Source: JBDRNE01 sp043812935 (lineage in GTDB: Bacteria; Omnitrophota; Gorgyraeia; Tantalellales; Tantalellaceae). Taken from it: 24,442 bases of DNA. The stretch's first letter is position 1. Each line of letters begins with the position of its first letter. A program made the translations under genes and the position numbers. Location of the stretch: NCBI GenBank assembly GCA_043812935.1, contig JBDRLO010000045.1, positions 1 to 24,442 of the forward strand, given 5' to 3'. The notes below the pieces were generated by a model. It had not been told where the DNA came from. It was given only the letters and a program-made list of their open reading frames with translations, and did not search any database. Positions 1 through 8,686 of the stretch are shown here, piece after piece.

Positions 1-3000
1 TTGAATCGGCCTTCTTTTTTTATTGCACGTCGCATTTCGTCTATTTCAAAAGCATGCCCTTCAATGTTAATATCCGGCAGTGTTTTTCGCAACAAATAGT
101 CCTCTTTTATCCGCTCAAGAAAATTCATTAAAAATCTTCCCTTTCCTGCTCCAATATCAAGTATTTTAAACTGTTTCAAAGAGTTAGATTCCTTAGCAAT
201 CTTGCAAATTTCTGCTCCCTGTAGTGTTCTTCCATGCAACTTTTTAATTCTCTTAAAATTTCTTCTCTGAAAAAGCCATATTACAATATCCCTGATATAA
301 CGCCTGAAGTCTTCTCGAGACAATCCTTGCTCTAGTAACATTGTCTCCAAAACTTTTTCATTTTTCTTTTTTATCTTTAAAAATACTATTAAACCAACTG
401 TGTACGATATCGCAATTGAAATATAAACCAAAAGGATTGTAAGAACAACTGGTCGACTAAACAATTTCAGAATCTTTTCAATAAAAGTTACCCCCACTGA
501 AGCTTCTGCTACGTCCGCTACTCCAGCAAAACTCTTAAACGCATTTAGAAACAGGATGCTGGCTGTAATTAGACCAATCGTGGCCATACTGCCAATACCG
601 GACAATTTAGACGTAGTTCTTTTAACCGGTTTATGTCGGTGCTCGTATGATTTCTTCGGGAAAGCAGTATCTACTTTTTTACTCAGGTTTTGTAAGGATT
701 GCTTTGTAGTTTTCATTGGAATTGTTTTACCAACCTTCAAACTTTCTGCCATGCCGCCATGACCAGGATCAATATCCGCGAACTTTCGTTTTTTTCTTTC
801 CTGAATTTTTTTAATTTTGTCTAATCCCGGTTTGTGTTTTTTATGCAGTAAAACATAAGTAGCGATCGCACGATGTGTTAATTTAGTGTTATCATCTTTT
901 GGATAATATGGAGTTAATTTCTTTATTAAATTTAATTGCTCCCAGCTTGAAGCTGAATAAGTTTCAAATTGAGGGTAATATATCGGTCTGCCTTCCGGAG
1001 AACGCGGCACATCCATTTTAGCTATCCAATACTTACCGGAAGTTAAAGCGATTTCTAATGCTTTCAAGTGTTTATCCCTATTTTTATTATCCAGAAAAAT
1101 CGCGTCATAAGTACCGTTCCGAACATGCTGTTCCCATAGCGGATCCCATTGTTCATGAAAATTCTCAAAAGGAATTTTCCCGTAGAGAATAGCTGCAAAC
1201 GGCCATTTATTTTCAAACGCCAGTATCATCCAATGTTTTGTAGCTTTATTCGCAATAAAAGTTTGTGCCTCTCTGGTATTGCGCCAGTTTTGAAACTCAT
1301 TTACCAAATGATATTTAGATGTGCCAAAAACCGTCATCATCATTGCACATATTATTGCCGGGATTGATGTGCCCCAAAATATTTTTTTCTTCCAGCTTTC
1401 TGATTCGTTTATTTTTTTTATCATCCAAACTGTCATCATTGCAAGCGGTACTGCGGCTAGTATTGCCAAACCTGTTATTGTACTCATTGAAAAAAGTTTA
1501 TTTATTGATAACCGATGCTGGCTTAAAACGTGATATATAAGCGGCACTGCAGCAAAAAGGCCAAGTAACCCTGCTGTCCGTTTATCTTTTGCCTTAATAT
1601 ATCCTATTAAAGCCAGAAGAAGAATAACAGGCGTAAGCTGTACCAATGCCAATCTTAAAAGTTGTAATGTTGTAGCAGGAAAATATGAGGCTGTACCAAA
1701 CGCAGAATAGAGTATACCTTTTATCACTAAATACCTGTATTTGTATGTGTAAAACCCGGTCATTCCTAACAAAGGCCATCCTATACGTGAAAAAGCTTCA
1801 ATAAAAACTGCCCGGCAAACATCTTTTGTTCTTGTTTTTATTACTGCTTTTATTTTGGCAACAAAGCCTGGTTTTTGTGGAGTAATTAAACTGGGTTTAT
1901 AATAAAAAGCCGCGGTATAAATAATTAACATAGGATAATAGATTAATATTACATATTTTGTCGCGAAACTCAAAGTTATTAAAACACTTGCTAACCATAA
2001 ATAAGCTTGTTTATCTTCATGAACTCCTTTAAAAAACGGCAAAAGCCCGATACCAAAAAGCAGATAACTCATGGCATCATACACAGCATATCTGCTGATA
2101 AACCAGGCACCTGGAGAAATCGCCGTAATTAAAGCGGCAAATATAGGGATCCATTCTTTTACTTTTTGATCGTTTGTCAACTTATCAGTAAATATTTGTG
2201 CAAGTTTAAACACCAGATAAACAATAGCTGTTCCAAAAATCACATTAGGAAACCTGGCAGCTGAGACAATATTAAACCCGAATTTCATAGCTACACGCGT
2301 AGATTCACCAACAACCGGAGTAAATAGCATGCCGCTTGTCCAATAATTAAAAATTCGAAGAAATCCTGCAAGGACAAAAGCACCTTCATCCATCCAAAAT
2401 ACGTTATAATTGAGATTCCATACTCTTATAATAAAACTGAAGGCAAGAATAAGCTTAAGTGCTATATTGTTTTTATGAAAAAAATTGAAAGAATCCGTTG
2501 GTTTTTCAACATGCAAATACCGCCTTACATATTCCCATCGTTTATCTGCATCTTCGTCCGGATATTTTCGGCATAGATATTCGGCGATAACCCTGCCTTT
2601 ATCATAAACCCATTCGGGTTCCCGCTCAGTCCATTTAAATTTATTATATAGCCATATACGCTCTTTATATCCATCTCCAAGAATACGCTTGTCTACTTCT
2701 TCTTCTAATTCTTCTTCTTGTATTTCCTGCGCCAATAGCTTATTCGCATAGGCTTCTATATCGTTACGCGGCCAAAACATGGGATTGCGCTCTTTCAAGC
2801 GTAGAGCTTCGACTACTGTTGCCATAAATTTTATGTCTTTTACATATCCCATTTTAGATAATTTATGTATAAGTTCATGTGCGACTATGCTATGCAAATC
2901 ATCTAAACGCACAGATCTTCCTTCTTCTATTGTTAAAATCGGAAGTAAGATAAACCTGTTACATATACAAATTCGGCCGTTACTTAAATAGTTTTTTAAA

Positions 3001-6000
3001 CGTAAAAACTTCATAAGTATTGTTAACGAAAAGATAACGACAAAAGCCACTCCAAACGTGAATAAACCCCCTCTTGGACCTATATTTCCTAGAAAAAATG
3101 ATGTTATAAGAGGTGTTAGAGCGGCTAGAAATACTATCAAACCACACGTTTCACCTAAAACAAACATGAACGCAGTCTTTAATATATTCCTGTTTGTACC
3201 CGGCAATACGCTTTTATATAATTCTTCTTTATCTTTTTCAGGCATGTCTATTTTTAGTTTTTCTAAAACGGTATCAATCTCGTCTTCTATAACGCCGGAC
3301 TTAAAAACCTGTTCTTCATATTCAGGTGAATCTTTCAAGTTGAAAACCACTTCGGGATTATTACCTTTCAGAACCTTAGAATATATTTCTTCTATTGAAT
3401 CCGCCGGTTTTTTAATACTCAAAAAACGCCTTACATATTCCCATCGTTTGTCTTTATTTTCGTCATCATATTTTCGACTTAGATATTCGGCTATAACCAG
3501 GCCTTTATTATAAACCCAATCGGGTTCCCTCTTCGGCCATTTGAACCTCTTATATAACCATAAACACTTTTTATATTGATCCCCAAGAATCAGTCTGTCT
3601 ACTTTTTCTTCCAGATCTTCATCTCGCATCTCCTGATCCAATAATTTACCTGCATATTCTTTAACATTTTTTAGAGATTCTGACTTCGGATCCAACTCTT
3701 TTAAGCGCAGATCTCCGGCTACTGTTGCAAGAAAACGGTCATCTTTCAAATAACCCCAGTCTGCTAATAGATGTACGAGTTCATGCGCAATTGAGCTACG
3801 TATTTTATTCAAATCAAAATAGGTTTTTCCTTCCTCCATCTTTTGAATCGGAAGCAAAATAAACCTTCTGCTAGCAACCCCACGGTTATCACTTAATGAA
3901 GCTTTCAGACTTTTATACTGAAAAACTATTCCAAAAAAACAAACTAAAACAAAAGCTGCTGCAAATGTATATATAAAACCAAAAAACGACATCCTTCTTC
4001 CTTGAGAAAACAACGTTATCAAGCCAGAAACTATAAATATCTTTTTCCTTAAAAAACTCGTGAATATCGTCTTCAATATATTCCAGTTTGTACCCGGCAA
4101 TACGCTTTTATATAATTTTTCTTTTTTCTTTTGGGATAGATCTATATGCAATTTTTTCAAAACCATATTGATCTCATCCTCTATAATTCCGGATTTTAGG
4201 ACAGTTTCTTCATATTCCGGTGAATTTTTCAGGTTAAACACAATTTCGAAAATATTTTCTTCTGTAATTCCGGGCATCGAAACCAGTGCCTCATATTCTG
4301 GAAAATCTTTCAAATTGATCTCAGCACCTCCGACAATCACCTTGGAAATATCGTATTTTGGAATTTCAAACAACGTTTCGGGCATAGAATCCGCTAGTTT
4401 TTCAACTTTTCTTGGTTTTGTACTATTTTGATTAGTATATTTGTGCCATAAATATTCTACTGTTACAAAAATTGAGACCAACACTATATCTATTACGTTA
4501 ACAATCTTAGAAAAAACTGGGCATTTTTTCTGGAACAAATGACTCCTTACACATTCCCAACACTTATATCGGTTCTCATCATCATATTTTCGGCATAAAT
4601 ATTCTGCTATTATCCGGCCTTTATCATACATCCAATCAGGTTCTGGGTTAATCCATTTAAATACCTTATATTTTAACAATTCCCATTTGTACCCTTCATT
4701 CCCAAAAAGAAATTTATCAACTTCTTCCTCCAATTCTTCATGTGATATATGTTTTTCCACCAACTTGTTTATATATTCATCTTCCATGGCGGTAATCGAA
4801 TATTGTACATCAGGACTCAACTCTTTTGCCTGAAGAACTTCTACTGTTGTTGCCATAAATTTTACGTCTTTTACATATCCTATTTCAGCCAACTTATGTA
4901 TAAGTTCGTGCGCGATTGAAATGCGTATATCATTTACACTTGCATATTCATTTTTACCCAGCTTATAAATTCGAAATAACATCTTCCCTAAAAAAGTACA
5001 GCCGCACCATCGATTCATTAAAAATTTGCGTTTTATGGAGTACCCCTTAAAAATAACTCCTGTTATTGTTAAAAAGAGAGTTCCACCACACATCACCAAA
5101 CCCCAGATACTGCTTTTTATAACACCCACCAAAATGCTTAAGATTATTTCCAACAAAGCAACTACTAATCCAGTTTTTAATATTAATTTTGATATGTTCC
5201 GCCTTGTTGCTGGAACTGCGCTTTTATATAACTGCTCCCTTTCTTTTTCCGAAAGATTCAATTGTAAACGTTTTAAAATTGTGTCTATTTCATCTTTTAT
5301 AATTCCGGAGTTTAGAATTTGTTCGTCATACCCCGGCGCTTCTTCCAAGCTAAATACTACTTCAGGAGAAGCTGTTTTCGATTTTTGCTGGTTTAACCTT
5401 TCTCTGAGATATTCCCACCTTTTGTCCCGGTTTTCATCATCATATTTTCGGCATAGATATTTTGCTATTAAAAATCCCTTTATATAAATCCAAGGTGGCT
5501 CTGCATAGCTTTTCTTTGATTCCTCATAAACAAACAAAGCTGTTCTGAATTGCTCGCCCAAAAGTAATTTGTCTATTACTTCTTCCACTTTTTCATCTTC
5601 GATTCCATCATTAATTATTTGCTCAATATGCTCCTCAAATTCTACTTTTACCTCCTGGAAAGGATTCAATTCTTTGCGGCGCAATTCCAACACCACTGTT
5701 GCCATAAAATGCTCATCTTTCAAATAATCCCATTCCGTTAAAAGATGTATGAGTTCATGCGCAACTGTAAAACGAATTTTTAAAAGTTTTAGATCCCGTT
5801 CATTCTCTTTTATATTAAAAACCGGAATCCAGATAAAATCACCAAGCATCTGGCCCTCAGGACTTAAGACATCTTTTATTTTAGAATAACTGTTGTATGT
5901 TTCATAAATATAACTAAAGATTAAAATCGCTACAAAAATATATAAAAAATTCAGGGATAATATCCTGATTTTAGAAAAAACCCATTTTGTTACAAGTGCC

Positions 6001-8228
6001 GCTAATCCAGATCCCAGAAAAAACTCTTTATGTGAAATGCCTTTAAAAAAAGCGGTTTTTAACACACTCCACCGTGTCGCAGGCAATACACTTTTATAAA
6101 GTTTTTTTCTTATCTTATTCGGCACATCTATCTGCAAACGTTCCAGAATTATGTCTATTTCATTTTCTATAATTCCGGATTTTAAAACCTGTTCTTTATA
6201 TTCGGGGAAATTTTTTAAGCTGGATACAATTTCTCTGGCAGATTCTTCGGAAACGTTGTCTTCCCAAGCAGTAGAAGAAGCCTTTGGTATAGGATTCATT
6301 GTTGCGTTATTATGATCTACAAAAGAGCTCGTATCTTTTTCTCTATCTTCCCTTGAAAGAACTTCTTCAATAAACACCATCATATAATCTTTTGGTTTCT
6401 TTTCAATAGTTCCGTCTTCCATATAAAAAACGATAAAATCACCTTCAAGTTTTATGTCTTTTATTCCTAAAACAAACTCCAGACCTTCTTTATCCATCAG
6501 TTTAGCGCTCACCTTAAAAGCATCCACTTTATTATTACCGCATACAATTTGGGATATTACGGGGGCAAGTTTCGGTGTTAATGCTAACATTGAAATTTTA
6601 GTGACATTAGAGATAAATGCACTTACCACATATTGTAAATTCGTGCCCTGGCCGCCGGTAAGCAAATCAAAGTATGGGCTCTTATAATCTTTTTCAGATA
6701 TAAATTTAGGAGATATTGATACATACGATATGTTTTGTTTTCGCAATAATTTATATAAATTTTCTGAGTGAAACCCCCCTGTAACAAGCAGAGTATTTTC
6801 ATCGTTTGTTTTACCATCCACAAAACGCAGGTTTTTCAGAAAAGCTTTATCTCTTTTAAAAGAATACTCGTAAAACTTTACAATTCTTTCACGATACTCA
6901 TCCAGTTTGCCAATATGCTTGTTTATTTGCATGTCAATTTTATAAACTACCGCATTTTTTTTGATAAATTCAAGGTAATTGCCGGCATCAAATGACTTCT
7001 TATTCTTGAGATAATATTGATAATCCGAATTTGTAAGCGCTATTCTGAAAATATTCTTCATAAGCGCGAGGTTTCGTGAAAGCATAATCATCTCGCGTTG
7101 ATCAGGATTACGGCATAATGATTCTTTTATTTCTGCTTCAAGCATATCTATGTTTTCTGACACGCTTAAAAAATCAATTTGATCGTAGAGGCTTATGTAT
7201 TCCAAATAGCAGGAAAGCGCGAAAAAATTCTGAGTTTCAAGGCCAATACTGCGGGCTTTCTTTAAGATAAACCTATAAAACTTTTTTTCCGACATTTTTT
7301 CTGTTTTAAATCTGATTATATTTTTTACAAGTTCCCTCATTTCATCTCTGGAAAGAACCTTCTCTAACTCATCTATGATGATCGCTCTTTCTGCATTAGC
7401 CTTTTTAAAATCAATATGTTTTTCCTTCTCGATTGCCCGCTGAAGCAAATATAAGTTATTAAACTTTTCAACAGGAAAGGCGTATTCTTTCGCTTTCTGA
7501 ATTAAAAAATCGCTGTATTCACGAAACCCCAAGTTTCCGGATTTATACTCATTACACATTTTATCCAGTTCTAAGAGTTCCGGCGTAAATATGCATTTCT
7601 TTAAAAGATCCAAACCGCGTGTAAGTTCTTCCAGATAACCATTAACCTCTTCTTCATGTTTCAAAAAATCATGGTAAGCTTTAAGGTTTTTTAAATACAG
7701 ATTCTTATCTTCAATACCCCACAATGTCACTTTTTCGGGATTATTTATTGCATAAAACTCCGGACCGCTTATTTCTCCTGCTTTAACAAAATAATCAGCG
7801 ATTTCTCTGCGTTTTTCTTGATCTTTTATAGAAGTAAAAACATCAAGATCAAACTCTCCTGCCGCACCTTCAAGATTAAGAACAGATATATCGTGGGTCT
7901 TTTTTAAATAATCAATAATTTCAGCAATTTTGTGCTGGGCAAAACTGTTACAATGGGCATCTTGTATATGAAAAACCGTTTTTTTAGATTTTCCTTTAAA
8001 AAAAGATTCAACTCGTCCAAGATGCTCCGGTAGGTAAAACTTATTCGCTTTTATAGGTCTAAACTTGTTTTCTCCGAGAGAAACCGCAGGCAAATTACAA
8101 GACGCATCTCCGGGTTTTATTGCCGCCCAAACATCATCTAAAACTGCACATGAAAGGAAAGCAACCGTAACAACACTAGAGATAAATCTGCGTACCCAAA
8201 TGTGTTTACCAAACCAATTACATAGCAT
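1..8228 (-). CDS. Giant multidomain membrane protein (partial, at least 2,742 aa; 3' end outside window)
   Basis: A single frame with no stop runs from ATG at 8228 (GGAG four bases upstream) to the left edge. Residues 1-36 look like a signal peptide (basic start, hydrophobic core, VWA-A). Residues ~80-510 resemble the ChaN/TraB(TIKI) superfamily: HIQDAHCN at 87-94, LEGAAGE after it, and TGGFHSENL with H487. Four repeats of ~270 residues follow (starting near 669, 959, 1331, 1629), each with a conserved N-terminal segment, two predicted membrane spans, HELIH or HELVH (824, 1107, 1482, 1784), a conserved downstream KE, and an ending like YLCRKYDDENxDKRWEYVR. Residues ~1915-2300 are multi-pass with FWMDEG (D1947, E1948), as in GT-C/PMT_2 glycosyltransferases. 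Two more spans lie near 2550 and 2600. LDIGAGKGRF at ~2690 begins a class I SAM methyltransferase that the edge cuts. The frame is seen directly; domain names come from motif resemblance and function is unknown. Confidence 0.88.
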   Translation of the reverse strand, partial: MLCNWFGKHIWVRRFISSVVTVAFLSCAVLDDVWAAIKPGDASCNLPAVSLGENKFRPIKANKFYLPEHLGRVESFFKGKSKKTVFHIQDAHCNSFAQHKIAEIIDYLKKTHDISVLNLEGAAGEFDLDVFTSIKDQEKRREIADYFVKAGEISGPEFYAINNPEKVTLWGIEDKNLYLKNLKAYHDFLKHEEEVNGYLEELTRGLDLLKKCIFTPELLELDKMCNEYKSGNLGFREYSDFLIQKAKEYAFPVEKFNNLYLLQRAIEKEKHIDFKKANAERAIIIDELEKVLSRDEMRELVKNIIRFKTEKMSEKKFYRFILKKARSIGLETQNFFALSCYLEYISLYDQIDFLSVSENIDMLEAEIKESLCRNPDQREMIMLSRNLALMKNIFRIALTNSDYQYYLKNKKSFDAGNYLEFIKKNAVVYKIDMQINKHIGKLDEYRERIVKFYEYSFKRDKAFLKNLRFVDGKTNDENTLLVTGGFHSENLYKLLRKQNISYVSISPKFISEKDYKSPYFDLLTGGQGTNLQYVVSAFISNVTKISMLALTPKLAPVISQIVCGNNKVDAFKVSAKLMDKEGLEFVLGIKDIKLEGDFIVFYMEDGTIEKKPKDYMMVFIEEVLSREDREKDTSSFVDHNNATMNPIPKASSTAWEDNVSEESAREIVSSLKNFPEYKEQVLKSGIIENEIDIILERLQIDVPNKIRKKLYKSVLPATRWSVLKTAFFKGISHKEFFLGSGLAALVTKWVFSKIRILSLNFLYIFVAILIFSYIYETYNSYSKIKDVLSPEGQMLGDFIWIPVFNIKENERDLKLLKIRFTVAHELIHLLTEWDYLKDEHFMATVVLELRRKELNPFQEVKVEFEEHIEQIINDGIEDEKVEEVIDKLLLGEQFRTALFVYEESKKSYAEPPWIYIKGFLIAKYLCRKYDDENRDKRWEYLRERLNQQKSKTASPEVVFSLEEAPGYDEQILNSGIIKDEIDTILKRLQLNLSEKEREQLYKSAVPATRRNISKLILKTGLVVALLEIILSILVGVIKSSIWGLVMCGGTLFLTITGVIFKGYSIKRKFLMNRWCGCTFLGKMLFRIYKLGKNEYASVNDIRISIAHELIHKLAEIGYVKDVKFMATTVEVLQAKELSPDVQYSITAMEDEYINKLVEKHISHEELEEEVDKFLFGNEGYKWELLKYKVFKWINPEPDWMYDKGRIIAEYLCRKYDDENRYKCWECVRSHLFQKKCPVFSKIVNVIDIVLVSIFVTVEYLWHKYTNQNSTKPRKVEKLADSMPETLFEIPKYDISKVIVGGAEINLKDFPEYEALVSMPGITEENIFEIVFNLKNSPEYEETVLKSGIIEDEINMVLKKLHIDLSQKKKEKLYKSVLPGTNWNILKTIFTSFLRKKIFIVSGLITLFSQGRRMSFFGFIYTFAAAFVLVCFFGIVFQYKSLKASLSDNRGVASRRFILLPIQKMEEGKTYFDLNKIRSSIAHELVHLLADWGYLKDDRFLATVAGDLRLKELDPKSESLKNVKEYAGKLLDQEMRDEDLEEKVDRLILGDQYKKCLWLYKRFKWPKREPDWVYNKGLVIAEYLSRKYDDENKDKRWEYVRRFLSIKKPADSIEEIYSKVLKGNNPEVVFNLKDSPEYEEQVFKSGVIEDEIDTVLEKLKIDMPEKDKEELYKSVLPGTNRNILKTAFMFVLGETCGLIVFLAALTPLITSFFLGNIGPRGGLFTFGVAFVVIFSLTILMKFLRLKNYLSNGRICICNRFILLPILTIEEGRSVRLDDLHSIVAHELIHKLSKMGYVKDIKFMATVVEALRLKERNPMFWPRNDIEAYANKLLAQEIQEEELEEEVDKRILGDGYKERIWLYNKFKWTEREPEWVYDKGRVIAEYLCRKYPDEDADKRWEYVRRYLHVEKPTDSFNFFHKNNIALKLILAFSFIIRVWNLNYNVFWMDEGAFVLAGFLRIFNYWTSGMLFTPVVGESTRVAMKFGFNIVSAARFPNVIFGTAIVYLVFKLAQIFTDKLTNDQKVKEWIPIFAALITAISPGAWFISRYAVYDAMSYLLFGIGLLPFFKGVHEDKQAYLWLASVLITLSFATKYVILIYYPMLIIYTAAFYYKPSLITPQKPGFVAKIKAVIKTRTKDVCRAVFIEAFSRIGWPLLGMTGFYTYKYRYLVIKGILYSAFGTASYFPATTLQLLRLALVQLTPVILLLALIGYIKAKDKRTAGLLGLFAAVPLIYHVLSQHRLSINKLFSMSTITGLAILAAVPLAMMTVWMIKKINESESWKKKIFWGTSIPAIICAMMMTVFGTSKYHLVNEFQNWRNTREAQTFIANKATKHWMILAFENKWPFAAILYGKIPFENFHEQWDPLWEQHVRNGTYDAIFLDNKNRDKHLKALEIALTSGKYWIAKMDVPRSPEGRPIYYPQFETYSASSWEQLNLIKKLTPYYPKDDNTKLTHRAIATYVLLHKKHKPGLDKIKKIQERKKRKFADIDPGHGGMAESLKVGKTIPMKTTKQSLQNLSKKVDTAFPKKSYEHRHKPVKRTTSKLSGIGSMATIGLITASILFLNAFKSFAGVADVAEASVGVTFIEKILKLFSRPVVLTILLVYISIAISYTVGLIVFLKIKKKNEKVLETMLLEQGLSREDFRRYIRDIVIWLFQRRNFKRIKKLHGRTLQGAEICKIAKESNSLKQFKILDIGAGKGRFLMNFLERIKEDYLLRKTLPDINIEGHAFEIDEMRRAIKKEGRF
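2514..6224 (-). repeat. Four tandem intragenic repeats encoding membrane HELxH domains
   Basis: Within the giant gene, four homologous units start (first base on the minus strand) near 6224, 5354, 4238 and 3344. Each begins with a segment like FNLKxSPEYEEQVLKSGII and ends with KRWEYVRRYL. The HELxH codons lie at 5745-5759, 4896-4910, 3771-3785 and 2865-2879, always 148-155 residues after the unit start. The closing Trp codon lies 265-269 residues after the start in every unit. The constant internal spacing shows duplication of one whole domain rather than chance motif recurrence. Similarity persists in DNA around the RKYDDEN segment. An extra partial copy of the first ~21 residues precedes unit 3 (from about 4319). 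Confidence 0.87.
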
Positions 8229-8291
8229 AAAACTCCATGAATAATAGTTAAAATCAATATAAATTTCTATTACACTAACAATAGCATGATT

Positions 8292-8320
8292 ATTATAGCA
8301 CAAAAAAAGGGTTTATCCAA
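8292..8320 (-). promoter_or_regulatory. Promoter of the giant gene
   Basis: Read on the minus strand, TTGGAT (8320-8315) is followed 17 bases later by a perfect TATAAT (8297-8292). Transcription would start near 8285, leaving a leader of about 57 bases before the ATG at 8228. No other gene uses this interval. The call rests on consensus match and position only. Confidence 0.65.
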
Positions 8321-8485
8321 CTTTTTATAGGATTAACGTGGTTTTTCTTCTTGCCGCTATTAGGATGGAATGCGAATTACAATTGGTTGGGGGAAATATA
8401 TTCTTTGATTATAATGGGTTACGACTTTTGCTCATTTTTAGACAGGTTATTATAAATTTGTAATTTAGTGCATAAATTAATGTAT

Positions 8486-8590
8486 CGGACAGGCACGGGG
8501 GCCTACATCACTGTCCACACATCATTACAATAGCCAGACTGACACGGGACCCTATACCACGCAGGGTACATAGCAAGGCCTGTCACTCCG
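8486..8590. repeat. GC-rich, potentially structured REP-like segment
   Basis: This ~105-base island is much richer in G+C than its surroundings. Outer arms GACAGGC (8488-8494) and GCCTGTC (8578-8584) are perfect inverted repeats. GGACAG/CTGTCC (8487-8492 and 8511-8516) and ACCCT/AGGGT (8549-8553 and 8563-8567) could form internal hairpins. Two 18-base segments, 8494-8511 and 8543-8560, match at 14 positions and are direct repeats. It may be a REP-like element, a decayed mobile element or a structured RNA; the sequence alone does not decide. Confidence 0.4.
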
Positions 8591-8662
8591 CATTTTATTT
8601 CGAACCTTTAAATACAAACAGACGCAAGCCTTCCCTATCAATCAACTGGCCAACAAACTCAC

Positions 8663-8686
8663 CGGCCAACCGGCTAACCGGCTAAC
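8663..8686. repeat. Three 8-bp tandem repeats at the glpK 3' end
   Basis: Three consecutive units, CGGCCAAC, CGGCTAAC and CGGCTAAC, occupy 8663-8686. They overlap the glpK stop codon (TAG on the minus strand, 8684-8682). A related TGGCCAAC lies just to the left (8647-8654). It is a minisatellite-like array with no evident function. Confidence 0.6.

Larger units (their letters stand above)
8229..8681. other. Intergenic region between glpK and the giant gene
   Basis: This 453-base spacer has no credible coding frame. It holds the giant-gene promoter (8292-8320), an AT-rich stretch with nothing recognisable (about 8330-8480), a GC-rich structured segment (8486-8590), an ordinary stretch (8591-8660) and a short tandem repeat at the glpK end. 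I see no clear intrinsic terminator for the glpK operon. Confidence 0.7.

Noticed and set aside
745..775. DPGHGG motif in the giant protein (about residue 2487), as at the start of N-acetylmuramoyl-L-alanine amidases (Amidase_3).
   Set aside because: Only this short motif matches; the following residues are a basic linker without the other zinc ligands or catalytic Glu.
556..6995. Many short plus-strand and other-frame open stretches across bases 1-8228.
   Set aside because: They lie opposite or out of frame with the continuous minus-strand giant frame, have no ribosome binding sites and encode low-complexity Ser/Phe/Leu-rich peptides typical of shadow frames.
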